Shown: positions 1-11,560, numbered from the stretch's first letter. The stretch: 64,000 bases of DNA from Ascaphus truei (GCA_036426205.1 CM071571.1:108473257-108537256), one strand, 5' to 3'. A program made the numbers and translations. The notes: generated by a model not told the origin, from the sequence alone.

Positions 1-165
1 GTATGCAGACAGGCCACAGAAACAATGAAGGTATAGCGCTGGGGATCCAGCGCTTCAGCACAGGAAAGGATTTCCAAAGCATGGTAGGAACTGTGAGTAA
101 TGAAGGCCTCTGGAAGCAGGGTATATGCAGACAGGCAACAGGAACAATGAAGCTATAGCGCAGGG
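1..165. repeat. Short tandem pair in unclassified repeat
   Basis: A stretch beginning atgcagacaggccacag near position 3 recurs in diverged form near position 123 (atgcagacaggcaacag), and both run on into ga(a)caatgaag and a tatagcgc motif. The two units are about 120 bp apart. I see no coding potential. The repeat is probably the start of the dispersed repeat described at 221-440. Confidence 0.5.
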
Positions 166-220
166 ACATTAGCACAAGAAGGCCAAGCAGAGGTGCTTGT
201 GATAAGCACAGATACAGGAA

Positions 221-440
221 TGAAAGGATTATGCTCAGCCACTTCCTGGGGGGAGGGATGACCCTAAATAGCATAGACAGCCAATAGTGGAAGAGCTGCA
301 CAGCAAGCAGCATCAAGACAAACAGGAGTCTGAGTTCAGAACCAGGTGATTCCAATAGCTGTTCAGGGCGAGCTTTGCCCAGAACCTCTATAGCCATGTA
401 AGGGTGAGTTCCAGCCAAACCCAGGACCGGGTCCCTTACA
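221..440 (+). repeat. Dispersed repeat, copy 1 (second copy at 45265-45480)
   Basis: This segment shares an ordered series of motifs with 45265-45480: attatgctnagc, cctaaatagcat, agagctgca, agcaagcagcat, cagaacnaggtga, gatgagttccagccaaa and a cacaca-rich end. The copies are diverged and have small gaps. No ORF, terminal repeats or tRNA-like promoter are evident, so the class is unknown. An LTR or 5' UTR fragment is possible. Confidence 0.6.
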
Positions 441-454
441 CATACTAACTATGC

Positions 455-1300
455 CCACAGCTCATTTTCCCCTGTGACTGAAGAGGAGTTCTCAGTGCTG
501 TCTCATCATCTCACTCTTCAACCTGCCCCTTTGATCATATTCCCTCAAAACTCATCAGCTTCCTTTCTTGGACACTATGCCCTATCATAACTCACCTTTT
601 AACCTCTCTCTCATTACTGGTACATTCCCATCTTCATTCAAACATTCAATCATTGCATCCATTCTTAAGAAGTCCTCTCTTGTTCCAGCCTCTCTGTCTA
701 CCTACTGCCCTAATTATCTTCTCCCCATCTTTGCCTCCAAGCTACTTGAGTAGCTTGTATTCAACCGCTTGACTCACTTTCTCTCCTCCAACTACCTCCT
801 TGACTATGTGCAATCTGGTTTCTACCCTCTACACTCCACAAGACAGCACTTACAAAGTGGCCAACAACCTACTCACAGCTAAATCTAAACGTAATTTCTC
901 CTTACTAATTTTCCTAGATCACTCTGCTGCTGTTGACAATGTCGATCCCCCCAATCTCCTACACACCCTTCACTCCATTGGTGTCTGTAACATTGCCCTC
1001 TCCTGGTTCAAGTCCTACCTACCCATCCATTCTTTTAGTGTTTCCTTCTCAGGTGTCCCTCCTCTTCACTCCCTCTTTCTGTCAGTGTTCCACGAGGCTG
1101 TCTCCTTGGCTCTCTGCTCTTCTCACTCTATATGGTACCACTTCTCCTAGTGAACTAATACAATCTTTTGACATTCAGTGTAATCTCTATGCTGCTGTAT
1201 GTCATTCTGTTGATGTAATTGATGTCACTCTATACCCTCACTGTACAGCACTGCAGAATACAGTATGTTGGAGCTTTACAAATAAACAATAATAATAATA
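455..1300 (+). pseudogene. Decayed L2-type LINE, reverse transcriptase part and 3' end
   Basis: Conceptual translation across three frames gives a degraded but ordered LINE reverse transcriptase: a segment like FSPVTEEEFSVLS, then FPSSFKHSIIASILKK, FASKLLE, LLTAKSKRNFS and ALSWFKSYL, and a final SLYMVPL-like block. These match the L2 RT palm and fingers in order. The region ends with a short UTR (ggagctttacaaataaaca) and an (aat)n tail, as L2 elements do. Stops and frameshifts are frequent, so this is a dead 5'-truncated copy. The L2 assignment comes from remembered family motifs. A close relative such as another CR1-group clade is possible. Confidence 0.75.
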
Positions 1301-3060
1301 GGACAACCGTTGATACTATTATTAAATCAGTGTAACATTTAATTTTAGTGCTTGCACATTTTAATTTTTGTCTGCACTGGGACCTTTATGGAAATAATTA
1401 ATAAAGGTCTCAAAAGAAACTAAGGAGTGTGCATTATTCATAATAATTTTTATTGTTGGTGAGTACTTGATCCTTATTGCACCTTAAATAGATGCGTTGT
1501 GCACCATATACGTAGCTGTATTGTGCACCACGTCAGTGTGGCCATTCTCTGAGCTGTACAATGATTTGTTTTTGGTTTCAAACTAGCCATTAGTGTAGAC
1601 GAAGAATGAGCTTAGTAGGATGGAAATGTATAGAAATAGTCAGTATCATATAGATTCAACATAATAATTTGCAAACTGGAAACAACTGCCCCCGATCTTA
1701 AACTGCTAAAGTACTTTAAAACTGCAATTCATGTTAGTGGACATACTGTAGAAACAACATTTTGTAAAGAATGTAGCTATCAAACCGTCCCTTAAATGAA
1801 TGTACCTACATTTAAAGCAAATCTTTAGCTGCTTTTGTTCCTTCAGATATTAAGCACAATTTATTTTTATCTTAGGGTCTATGAATTGAGGAATGTTTCT
1901 CAAGTGTTTCCTTTACACTTATACCACCCTATCCTTGTTAGAGAGCCAATAAAGATAATGTCAGGAGATTGGAGCATGGACTTTTGCCAGGGAAATCTCT
2001 TGTTGAACACACCGTGATAATACACCAAAGAGGGTAGCCATGTTTGCAAACTAATTTTAAAGATAATTGTAATTATTAATAGGTGTCTTATTTTAGTCAA
2101 AAGCCTTCCATTAGTACAGTTTGAACATATGAGGGGCCAACTATAGTAATCAGTTTCCACTGAACACCCAACTACCAAATATGTTGTTTTTCCCACTACT
2201 GTCATATGATCTTTATCAAAAATTCTGTAATTATTTTTTTTGTGAAGAAAATATGCTAAAACCCAGAACATTTTTATTCCTAAATAATACAAATCTATTT
2301 CCACATATTTAATCGCTCTATCAGATATATACTCTATGCTTGCGTGATAATGATAAACGATTGAATTCAAGATGACTCAAATAGTAGCAATAATTTCCAT
2401 TCATTTCTGGCACTTTTCCCATGCAAAATAAAATTAGATGTGTACTAATAGGCAGTTTCAAGTGCTTAGTTTAGTTTGGTTATTTATATTTCTGACATTA
2501 AGCTGACTATATCTTGAGAGAATATATTATTACTTAAGTGGCTAGATTTCAAGCTCAAAAAAGTACTTATGAACAGACAGTAACAATTAGATTACACCAG
2601 AACAGTCTTTGCAGAATTTTTTGACACTCGGTACAGAGATGCTATATAAAATTAAAGAGATGGTTACATACAGAATACAATGGTTGGGTACATAATGCAG
2701 AAATTAGTAGTACTGCACAGTGACAAGTCACTGGCAATTCATCTCACATTCAAGGTATCAAAGAACCTTGTCACATTGCATATGTATATATCCGGGGAGT
2801 AATCAGAAGTGTACCATCTATTTGTTAGCTAATGGGAAACAATTGAGCCAGGAGATGGCTAGGTTTAAAGCTGGAATAGGCAGTTTTTGTGTATCCTTTT
2901 GCCCCACACAGGCACCACCGGAGAGGCCACCGCTGCTTCAGAGGCCGTCCAGGAGGAGGGTAATATGGACCAGTCTGGCAGGGTGAGGATTGTAGATCGC
3001 AGGTACTGTACATCCCACAATCTGTGCCCCTGCACAAGTGTTATGCTGCAGTAGAGAAGG
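1301..3060. other. AT-rich stretch, no gene recognised
   Basis: I see no convincing coding region. A 156-codon minus-strand open frame at 1900-2370 has AT-rich composition, no recognisable domain and no relatives in the window, so I treat it as chance. A more GC-rich patch at 2860-3040 also shows no clear family. Confidence 0.5.
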
Positions 3061-3104
3061 TTTAAATCTATTTCCAGGAATTTCCGGAGTTTTCAATTCA
3101 AAAT

Positions 3105-3440
3105 CCCTTCTATTGTGTGAAATCTGTTGACGGATTGTTCCAGTTTTAATCTGTATGGATTAATCCACAACCACCATTGGATACATTCTAGACAAAGTTA
3201 AAAAAAATCCAATCTGCAGATTCCACAGTTCGTTTCTGGATTGTTAAAAATTCACACACGGATAAATCTGCAGCGAGGAAGAGAGAGAAACCTCTCCCGC
3301 AGATTTAATCTGAGGGAGGATTTTTAATAATCTGACCCCAGATTATTAATCCACCATGTGAATTGTCAGAGATAGAAAAAAAAATGAAAAAGGTGGATCA
3401 CCCTTTTTGAGACTGATCCACAGAAATCCATGGACCAAAG
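3105..3440 (+). repeat. Dispersed AT-rich repeat, copy 1 (inverted copy at 50260-50540)
   Basis: The order of motifs here is gacggattgttcc, then ggattaatccacaaccacca, then ttggatac, and at the far end atcaccctttttgagactga. The same motifs appear in reverse complement at 50260-50540. Many internal ggattnnt / aatcc words make it partly self-complementary. There is no ORF. It is probably a non-autonomous DNA element, but I could not fix terminal inverted repeats or a target duplication. Confidence 0.55.
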
Positions 3441-4225
3441 GAACCGTCCGATCCGAGGTGGATACAAATTCTTAAACATGTGTCCATCTCTAACTAGCAA
3501 GGCAGAACTGCTTCACTGAGGCACCTACTGCAGTGGCGGATGAGATGGGTGGTGTAAGAGGTATAGATTTGGGAGCAGGTAATGAGGGGAAGGAGGTATG
3601 GTGACTACCTGGAGTAACATCTCGGATGTATAAAACGCACATTCTGGGAATTGTTAAGGAAGGTAGACTGGAGTGGGTACCCCCGCATCTGCTGTAAGTG
3701 TATTGCGGTGGTGCTCCTTCGGGAGGTACACATATAAATAAGAAATAGAACCCAATTTGGGCGCTCTGCCACCAGTCTGGATGATTAATGATAGAGTTAA
3801 AATATTTTATTTACAACCGAATGCTAAAATTATGGGTGTTAAAATTAAGATTGACGCATACATGAGCATCCTCTAAAGAGTACTGTGATAGGCACTCTGG
3901 ATCAAACAATATACTGAATAGACGGATATCTGTATATCCTAAGTCTATCCTTATCTTTGTATAGGACCCTCTATTCTGGTAATCAGAGAAGGGCTTAACC
4001 ACCAAGGTGACCCTGTGCTTAGGTATAGCTACAGTAATATATCAGTGATAGGTGATCCGCACCCTTTTGGATGTTGTAATTTAATTGCTGAGCGTCACAA
4101 CATTGAACCTGGTGTAATAGGTTCAGTTAATGGGCAGTCCTAGTGTAGGGCTTGTTAGCTGTGTTGCTAACACAACTATATTGTCAATTCAATCCTTGTG
4201 GTTAGTACAACGACTTAGGCTTTGT
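3441..4225. other. Unassigned sequence, no gene recognised
   Basis: The region contains a 64-codon minus-strand open frame (3811-4005) with no motif I recognise. I see no terminal repeats or RNA gene. It may be old repeat sequence. Confidence 0.4.
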
Positions 4226-4235
4226 CCCTGTTGGC

Positions 4236-4460
4236 TTGTTTAATTTAATTGTTAAGGAAGCAAGTCAGGAGGGAGGGGTAGATGTTATTGTCCACCTAGG
4301 AACTAATGTCCTTACTAGGAATGAGATAAAGAAAGTTCAGGAGAACATAAGGAAGCTAGGGATAGCTCTTACGTAGGTAGAATCCTCACTGTCTTTTTCA
4401 GAGGTATTGCCAGTAAAAAGGGTTGGGGAAGTAGGGTCTCTTCCCACCAGGGACTTGAAT
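4236..4460 (+). pseudogene. CR1-type LINE ORF1 remnant, SGNH esterase-like
   Basis: Translation of one frame gives DVIVHLGTNVLTRNEIKKVQ, then RKLGIALT, a stop, and FSEVLPVKRVGEV, with a second in-frame stop near the end. The hydrophobic strand followed by HLGTN and a later SEVLPV strand is typical of SGNH-hydrolase blocks. Esterase-type ORF1 proteins of this kind are known from vertebrate CR1-like LINEs. The catalytic Ser and His blocks are not visible. The decayed ORF2 of the same clade lies downstream at 5225-6234, in the order expected for ORF1 and ORF2 of one element, with unrelated GC-rich sequence between them. Confidence 0.6.
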
Positions 4461-5220
4461 GTATAGTTGAGGTTACAGGGGTGCCGGTATCTCCGCCATG
4501 TTTAAATGTCCCGGTCACGTGGGTCGTGACGTGGACGAATTAAACCTGCAAAGAGATACCGGTGCCCCATATCGGAGCCTGCAACATGGGATGCAGGTGG
4601 TCCCCGGGGCTGAAATTAATACAGTTCAGCTCAAGAGACACCCCGCTTCAATAATATGCTATTAAAATAAAACGTCAAGATCACCTGTTAGAGGTGCACA
4701 GAAAGAGTGACTGATTCTGTCTAGTCTCGTTGCACGTCTCTTCCAGACTGATGCAGCCTGGTAGGGCTAATACAGCGGGAGTCCCATTCAGAAGCAGAGA
4801 CCTCCACTGTGTTAATCCTCATGGGCCCTTAGTCTGGTCGTGTAGATTCCGTGAGCAAGAAATTGTCAAGAAGTTGCCATCTGCGGCTTCCTTGCTGGCT
4901 ACACGACCAAATGTATCTATATTTCAGGGTCTGGATGTGATTAACACCACCTTTTGCTATGACCTAATTAACATAATGTTAAATCCTTGCGGTAACTGTA
5001 ACAGAGCTTTGTGGATAAGCGTTGTTAGAGGGAATGCATCTTTTGCATACATATCATAAGCACTAATGTCCGTTATAGTAATGCAAAGGCTCGTTATGGC
5101 TGAAAACAGCACTAAATGCATCGTAACTGATCTTTAAAAATCCCTATTAGCACTTAAGGATATCTTAATTTCAGTTAGCATCTCAAGTCATTAACGGAGC
5201 TCTGTGGATCTACCCCTAAA
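4461..5220. repeat. Insertion between LINE ORF1 and ORF2 remnants, with stem-loop
   Basis: This GC-richer sequence is unlike LINE coding sequence. It has an inverted pair, ggtgccggtatctc near 4478 and gagataccggtgcc near 4551, separated by about 60 bp. The ORF at 4730-5059 has no recognised domain. I infer one or more non-autonomous elements inserted in the LINE, but cannot fix the boundaries. Confidence 0.4.
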
Positions 5221-5224
5221 ATGG

Positions 5225-6240
5225 CAATTAAAGGAGAGGTAATCATTACAGGAGACTTCCATCTGATTATCGGATGTTTGTAGGGGGGGAGGGGGATAGA
5301 CATGTGTCTTTTGCATGTTCAACTAGAAGAAGGGACATCATGGATTCCTTGCAAGGAGCATCTCTCAAGCAATTGGTGAGAGAGACAAATTGAATTGAAG
5401 CAGTCTTGGACGTAATACTTATCAATGGGGACCAAGTTTTCAGATGTACAGTACTTGTGGGTAGGAACTTGTGTTCCAGTGATCATCAATCAGTGTAGTT
5501 TAGTATAAAGACAATGGCTGAGTCATACCACACAAAACCTAAGGTTGCATATTTTAGATGGGCTGACATTTCAGATATAGGAAAAAAATGAAGGGATTCT
5601 TTGGCAGAGCAGAGTATTTGAGTGGAGGGCAGGAGCAGTGTGAAAAACTAAAAGATGAAATACTAAAAGCTACAGACCTTTGTGTCAGGCAGTGTAGTAG
5701 AAATACAAGGAAAAGAAAGTCGATATGTTTTCAAAGACTTTGGAAGGTATTGTAAAAGCTAAATACTGTAGACAGCTTTTAGAAAATATAAGCCAACTCA
5801 AATGAGGAAGATAAAGAACTATATCAGGCCAGTAAGACTGAGGCTAAGCAAATAATCAGATGCGCGAAGGCCCAAGCAGAAGAGAACCGAGCTCAGTCAG
5901 TAAAGAAGGGGGATAACACCTTTTCTCTGTATGTACTGCAAGTGAAATGAGAAAAACAAAAGGAGGAATAGTAAAGACAAAACGGAATAGTTTTGTTGAG
6001 GTAGGAAAGGGTATAGCAGATCACCTTTATGATTATTTTGGGTGTCAATTTTCACAGCTTCAGGCAATACAATAGGGAAATTCAAACATATTTGGGATAC
6101 AGTAGAAATAAGGTAATCTAAGTACGAAATAAATCCAAGGGACAAAAAGGATCTGAGGTTTTACAGCAGATAGGAAAATCGGCAGACATGGTGGGCCAAG
6201 TGGTTCTTCTGCTGTAAAATTCTATGTTTTCAAGACACAA
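5225..6240 (+). pseudogene. Decayed CR1-type LINE ORF2 and 3' end
   Basis: The translation contains EVIITGDFHL, the conserved GDFN-like motif of the apurinic endonuclease domain, then fragments such as EILKATDLCVR, SRNTRKRKS and TEAKQIIRCAKAQAEE. These match the linker between endonuclease and reverse transcriptase in CR1-group LINEs. Stops and frameshifts are frequent. Reverse transcriptase motifs are missing: the sequence passes from the linker almost directly to a 3' end (gtgggccaagtggttcttct, ctatgttttc at 6190-6234). This is an internally deleted, dead copy. The clade call is inferred from motifs. Confidence 0.65.
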
Positions 6241-6249
6241 GTGGTCTGT

Positions 6250-7945
6250 TTGTTAGATAGTGTACAGTATACGACTTTGGCACCTTGTGACCGCAGCCAC
6301 AGGAGCATCATCTTCCGCAAAAGAACAGATGAGGTGTCATAGGTCATTACCGAGTAGCACCTCGGTATCCAATCCTGAGAAGACACCCACATCTCTCACT
6401 CCTCGACTGGCACCCCAGTACCTAGATTCACCTAGGTCACCCATCTGGTATAGTGACCTGCATCCCTGGTCAAGGGAGCTCATCCCCTGGGCTAAATATA
6501 TCAGGTCGCACCTGAGTATTTGTAGCATCAGAGTCGATCAGGCCGGCTGCCTGGCAATCTCCAATGGTCACTGGACGCAAATGCTTCCTCTGGACATCGT
6601 TGAACTGCAGCCCAACTGCTGCAGCTTGATGCCCATCTGTCTCTTCCACCATGCTGGCTGTAGATGGTGTAGGGACCACCGCCTGGGTCCTCAGCTGTAC
6701 CTGGTGGACAGCTGCTTTCTGCTCCTCTGTGGGTCCAGTCCCATGTAGGCAACTGCTTTCACCGCTTGGGTACGTTGCCCTGGAGTGGGGGTGCTGGAAT
6801 AGTGCAGATCGGGACAATCTGGCTTCAGATGCCGGGTCCGATGACACTGATAGATCCGCCGCTCATGCACAAATTCTGTGGACATGGCTGCATTTCCCCC
6901 ATCAGGAGGCTTGGGTCTCCAGGGAGGTGTGGGGTGAGCAGCCTCAACCGCATTGGGCACCCAGGTCGGGGCAACCATGGCAGGAGCTGGTGCCCACTCA
7001 GCAAATTGCAGGCTCGTTATCACAAACTCGTCCACCATCCTGGCAGCCTCAAGGTAGGTCTTGAGCTTTTGGTCAATCACCCACTCTTGGATTTCAGGCA
7101 GACACTTCTGCAGAAACTGCTCCCAGAATATGAGGTCCAGCAGTCCCAGGTATTTGGTGGCACTGCACCCTTCAATCCACCGGGTACGTGCTAGGCTCGC
7201 CGGGATGCAAACTCTAGATGGGTGTCCTGGTTAGTCTTTTCTCCAGATTGGAACAGTCTCTGGTAAGCCTCTGGATTGAGGGCCTACCGGTCAAGTAAAA
7301 TTGCCTTTACATGGTTGTAGTATTGGCTGCCCACTGTTGGGATTCCCTGGAAAGCCTTGAGGGCTCTCCCGGTCAGCAGGGGTGACAAGTGCAGGACCTG
7401 GTCCTGGGCTGGGACACGGAACCGTCCGCACTGGTCCTCGAAAACGTTCAAAATGGCGTCAATATCATTGGTGCCATCCACAAACTTGGTAAAGCTGTGG
7501 TAAGACATCCTCGGGCATTGGGGCTGGTCGGGATCCCAATGGGGACGGGACATCTGAACACCTTGGACAGCCGTGATCAGCTGTAACATTTGTTCAAACG
7601 TGACCCGAAAGCCATGGCTGTAATAATAGCCATAATATCTGCAGCAGGGACGACAGTAGCCAACGAGGCAAGTACAAGTGGGACACAGGCTCATCCTCGC
7701 CCTCACCCTCACTCATCCTCTTTTTCCTCTGCCCTCTCCTCGATGTCCAGGGTTATGTCCTGGGCTGAGTAGCCACTGTTTCCCCCATGTCAAGTGGAGA
7801 AGCTATGTCGGCTTCGTGGTGCTCCAGATCCTCCTCAAGCTGAGCTTTAGCCCAACCGTCCGTCAGTAGCCCATAACCCTCACACCGGGTCACGACTCTG
7901 TGGCGATCAGAGGACAGATACCGTCCTGAGCACTGAGACATCTTC
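6250..7945 (-). pseudogene. Gypsy retrotransposon gag and protease remnant, SCAN-like capsid
   Basis: Read on the minus strand, the first ATG at 7941 opens a gag-like start. The capsid follows at 7712-7284, with HSFTKFVDGTNDIDAILNVF and LSPLLTGRALKAFQGI. Around 7170-7060 there is an LIFWEQFLQKCLPEIQEWV-like block and the helix KTYLEAARMVDEFV. This order resembles the SCAN domain, which is known to derive from Gmr1-like Gypsy capsids. A degenerate zinc knuckle (IYQCHRTRHLKPDC, one Cys lost) lies near 6860. A retropepsin segment follows, with LIDSD where LIDSG is expected and a LLGNDL block near 6350. Several frameshifts break the frame. Reverse transcriptase and integrase are absent, so the element is truncated at its 3' side, near 6250. 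Confidence 0.75.
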
Positions 7946-8041
7946 GCCTTTGGGCACTAAGCTTCAGTGACAAAAGAACAGTATGCTTCTCCTGCTATGT
8001 ACTATAAATCCCCACAGAAATTTATTGTACAAAGCCTAATG

Positions 8042-8059
8042 ATCCCACCACTGCCACCA
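8042..8059 (-). other. Probable primer-binding site of the Gypsy element
   Basis: On the minus strand the sequence begins TGGTGGCAGTGGTGGGATC, ten bases after the LTR end. A stretch starting TGG just inside the 5' LTR is where a tRNA 3' end would prime reverse transcription. A similar TGGTGG start is seen next to the 5' LTR of the element at 54593-59033. The tRNA identity was not determined. Confidence 0.45.
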
Positions 8060-8069
8060 GAAAAAAGCC

Positions 8070-8869
8070 TGTCATGTGAGACCATATACTTTAAACACCT
8101 TTTATATTTGTTATGGGATCATACATTAGGCAAAACAGAGCAGTAGAAACAAAATGTAGTTTATTTCGGTAAACCCACGTACAACAAGAAGAAATACACA
8201 ATAGACAGACAAAAGCACACTTATTGGGGGTCTGGGAGGAAAATCTAGACTTTCCTAGGTACAGGGCGCCCGCTTGGATGAGCTTACCATATACACCCAG
8301 TTCTCCTGGTCCTCTTTTCGGCTTCAGTTCCTAGCCGCAACTGCGACTGGCATAGCCCTCTAGGCTCGCTGGACAGTGGTTGCAGAGCCTGCCTTGACTG
8401 CCTGAGTTGTTAATCCCAGGAACAAGAAGAAAGGACGAGAGACCATGCTGAAGCGTGGATGTCCTGTCCTTAACATTGGACTTACAGAAGAGAGATTCTC
8501 TGATCTCTCGTGGGGCCGAGCTCCCCTAGGAAGGAAGGATGCGAGACCGTGCTGAAGCGGAGGAGTAACAGATAAGTGAAACCCTTTATTGCTGTGTTCA
8601 GAGCCTTTATATGTGTTCAGCTATAATAGTACCTGTTTGGGGTGGTAACCAGCTTAGATGTCCATCCAGGTAGTAAGGGTTGAAGCTGAACCTGTAGTTA
8701 GTCTCCTAAGAGGAGTAGGAGTTTTTTTATGTTTTCGTTTTCACTTAAAGGGACGATAGGCCTGTTAGTATATTATTTATCCATGTAAATAAACCCCATA
8801 GAGAGAAATACTATGTTTCCTGCCTTAATCTGGGACTAAAAGATGCTACAACTTGGTGTGGGCATCACA
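8070..8869 (-). repeat. 5' LTR of the Gypsy fragment
   Basis: Read on the minus strand the segment starts TGTGATGCCC and ends CATGACA. It lies directly upstream of the gag remnant. It contains a TATA-like ATATAAAGGC near 8610 followed about 20 bp later by AATAAAG near 8590, the usual U3/R arrangement. A diverged 758-bp copy of most of it stands alone at 52870-53627. Shared landmarks include tagctataatagtacctg, ggggtggtaaccagcttag and aaataaaccccata. The gag-side boundary (8070) is less certain than the outer boundary. Confidence 0.65.
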
Positions 8870-9470
8870 AAGTGTACACTAGGTCTGCCTAACACTCATT
8901 GAGCTAAAAGGAGGAGGACGAAAACACACACACATACACACCATATATTTATACCTGTGTCCATGCTTTAATTGGTTGATAGAAAGATTGTGAAACCAAT
9001 CATTTTGGCTATATAGCAACCAATCACGACTCTGTTGATCATATACTACTCAAGAAGAAATATTTGTTTGTATACAGCTTATAATAGAGTGTATTAAACA
9101 ATAAAAAAATTAGGATTTTATAATAAATTCAAACCTAAAATTAATAAAATACAATAAATGAATTTCGTAAATATTCTGTAATCTATACATATAAGGAATA
9201 CAATAAATTCATATGTGGATCATTATAACATTGCTATATAGAAACGTCTCACTAGGCAGAGAACCAGATTTCTTACATACATATATAACAATACACCATA
9301 ATTAATGGCTAAAGGGAATCAAAGTAGCATATAGTAGTAACAAGCATCTTATGGGACAGAAAACTAGATGTCTTTAATAATTATACAACTATACAGTATA
9401 AAGTAATACCAGAAGGTCATATGGATCCATATTGGAGATGGGTAAGGAGACAAATTTAGTCTTGGAGAAA
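8870..9470. other. AT-rich sequence, no gene recognised
   Basis: There is a short (ac)n patch near 8930 and otherwise AT-rich sequence without ORFs. Part of it may be the 3' untranslated region of the minus-strand Penelope-like element that follows. Confidence 0.4.
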
Positions 9471-9479
9471 TGCTCCCAG

Positions 9480-10260
9480 GTCAATATAAACATTATGTCC
9501 AAAGGGCACTAATGTTTTAACTGTGTGTATCCATTTGGTTTCTTACTTGGAGATCTGATTTACCAAATCAGCCCCTCTCCAATTTGTTTTGATTATGGTA
9601 TTCTTTAAAGTATCTGGAAAGACTATGTTGTGTAAACCCTTTCTGAATATTGGTAATGTATTCTGCAAATCTGAGTTTGAGTTTGCGAGTTGTCTTGCCT
9701 ATATATTGTTTGTCGCATGGACATTGAATAAGATATGCTGCATTGACTAAGTCACAGTTAATGAAATGGTTAATGATGAAATCCTTTTTAGTGTGAGTTG
9801 AAGAGAAACCTCTAACTTGTTTAACCTCTTGTGGGTTTAGTTTGCACATTTTGCACTTAAGACACTTGAAGAATCCTTTTATATTAAGGAATGATTTACT
9901 TGATTAAAAACAACTGGGGGAAATAGGTTTTTTAAGAGAATTGCTTTAGTAAAAAGTACTCTTGGAATTGGTGGAAGATATGAGTTCAAGATAGGGTCTT
10001 GCAGTACTAAGTGCCAATGTTTATTAAGGACACGTTTAATTTAAACTAAGAGCAGGTTGAACTGTGTGATAAATGGAACATCCACAGTAATGTTATTGTT
10101 TTCATTGTGTTAAGGTGAGCTTCAGTTTTCCTTTTTAGTAGATCTTTTCGATTCAATTTAGTGGTTTTGGAATATGCTTCTTCTAGAATATTAGGTCTAT
10201 ATGATTTAGACCTAAATTTGTCCATAATAGCTACAGCTTGTTCCTCAAAAACCATAGGCT
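9480..10260 (-). pseudogene. Penelope-like element, C-terminal part with GIY-YIG endonuclease
   Basis: The open frame 9849-9568 (minus) contains AAYLIQCPCDKQYIGKTTRK, a GIY-YIG endonuclease core (tyrosine and YIG) preceded by the cysteine pair typical of Penelope-like retroelements. Upstream, a cysteine-rich linker (FKCLKCKMCKLN) and the frame 10255-10046 (AVAIMDKFRSKSYRPNILEE) fit the RT-to-endonuclease connector. The endonuclease nicks target DNA for target-primed reverse transcription. Frameshifts and stops separate the pieces, so the protein is not intact. Confidence 0.85.
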
Positions 10261-10379
10261 ATTAACAGTTCCGCTTTACCCGTCTTAGTTCCCCAAAGGG
10301 TACATTTTCCAACCATTTATTATAATGATTGCTCTCAGCCTCAATATAGTTTAGACAATTCACTGGTTTGTGATACGTC

Positions 10380-10457
10380 TTTGAATTTACTTATTTACAT
10401 AAAAGAGGGAGCTATCTGTAGATAGCTCCCTCTTTTATGTAAATAAGTAAATTCAAA
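10380..10457. repeat. Perfect 38-bp inverted repeat inside the Penelope-like RT gene
   Basis: Arms 10380-10417 and 10420-10457 are exact reverse complements with a 2-base spacer (gt). The right arm is the normal coding sequence for the end of the RT (LIYIKEGAIYR). The left arm is an inverted copy inserted before the frame resumes as KTYHKPVNCLNYIEAES. This breaks the gene. Confidence 0.95.
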
Positions 10458-11560
10458 AACTGAAGTTCAAAAATACTGTGTTTGAAAGTAAATTTTAAAT
10501 TATAAGGATTACAATTAAGTTGTGCCAAAAAAATGTCTAGGGTGTTGTGATCCTCACACCAAATCATAATAATATCATCAATATAGCATTTGTAAAGCAC
10601 CACATTTGCGCCGAGATCCGTGTTAGACCAGATGTGCTGCTCCTCCCAAAAGCCCATGAGAAGATAAGCATACTGTAGCTCTGTACAAATCTGGTCCCAT
10701 CGCCGTGCCCAAATTTGCAAATAAATGTTATCTTGCAACCAAAAGAAATTGTGGGTAAGTGTAATATTAATAGCTTTAATAAGAAAATCAATATGTGCAG
10801 GTGTGTGTGTTATCAAGTTCTAAAAAGTGTTGTGCTGCCCTACACCCATGTTCAGGTGCAATTACAGTGTAAAGAGAGGTCACATCACACGTGACTAAAA
10901 TGTGTTGTGCTGACCAAGTGATGTCTTCCAATAAATTAAGTATGTGCGTGGTGCATTTGAGATGTGATTTGAGATTTTGAACCGGTTTGTGAAGAAAAAA
11001 GTCAATATAGGCTGATAAATTTGCAGTGATAGACTGAACGCCTGAAATGATGGGTCGCCCAGGGGGATTGGTGGCCTCCTTATGAAGTTTCGGTAAATAA
11101 TAAAAAACGGGCAATATGGGTTTCTTTATAAAAATAAATTAATATCCGTCCTTGTTAATAATACTTTTCTTTAAGCCTATAGTTAGAAGATTCTCACACT
11201 CTAATAGGAAATCATCTCTTGGGATTTTAACCAATTTCAAATATGTATCCGTGTCATTCAAAAGCCTCAATGATTCCTGGATTTAGCTGTCCTTATCAAG
11301 GAAAATACACCCCCTCCATTATCTACAGATTTGATTACAATTAAGGTATTATCTTTAAGAGATCTAATGGCTTTAAATTGTCCAATATTCAGATTGGGGT
11401 TAACAAATTTATTATCTTTTTCTGATTTTTCTAGGTTTTGTTGTACTAATTTTTCAAACATATTCAGGCGACCCCCCTTAAGATAACTGGGGTATAATGT
11501 AGACTTCTTTTTGAATCCAGTATGGGAAGTGGGTTTAGCTAGGGTGGACATAATACTTTC
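10410..11560 (-). pseudogene. Penelope-like element reverse transcriptase
   Basis: Minus-strand frames read in order. First comes 11551-11267 with LIVIKSVDNGGGV (fingers). Next is 11114-10788 with FYYLPKLHKEATNPPGRPII and LVTCDVTSLYT, carrying the first catalytic aspartate region. Last is 10816-10412 with YKCYIDDIIMIW, the YIDD catalytic box. These are the standard blocks of a Penelope-like reverse transcriptase, which is related to telomerase. Frames shift near 11120-11270 and 10800, and the gene is interrupted by the inverted repeat at 10380-10457. The copy is therefore inactive. Confidence 0.88.

Noticed and set aside
1900..2370. 156-codon minus-strand open frame
   Set aside because: AT-rich composition, no domain, no splice context, and no relative in the window.
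6260..7200. Plus-strand open frames of 130-160 codons across the Gypsy remnant
   Set aside because: They are antisense shadows of the minus-strand gag and protease remnant.
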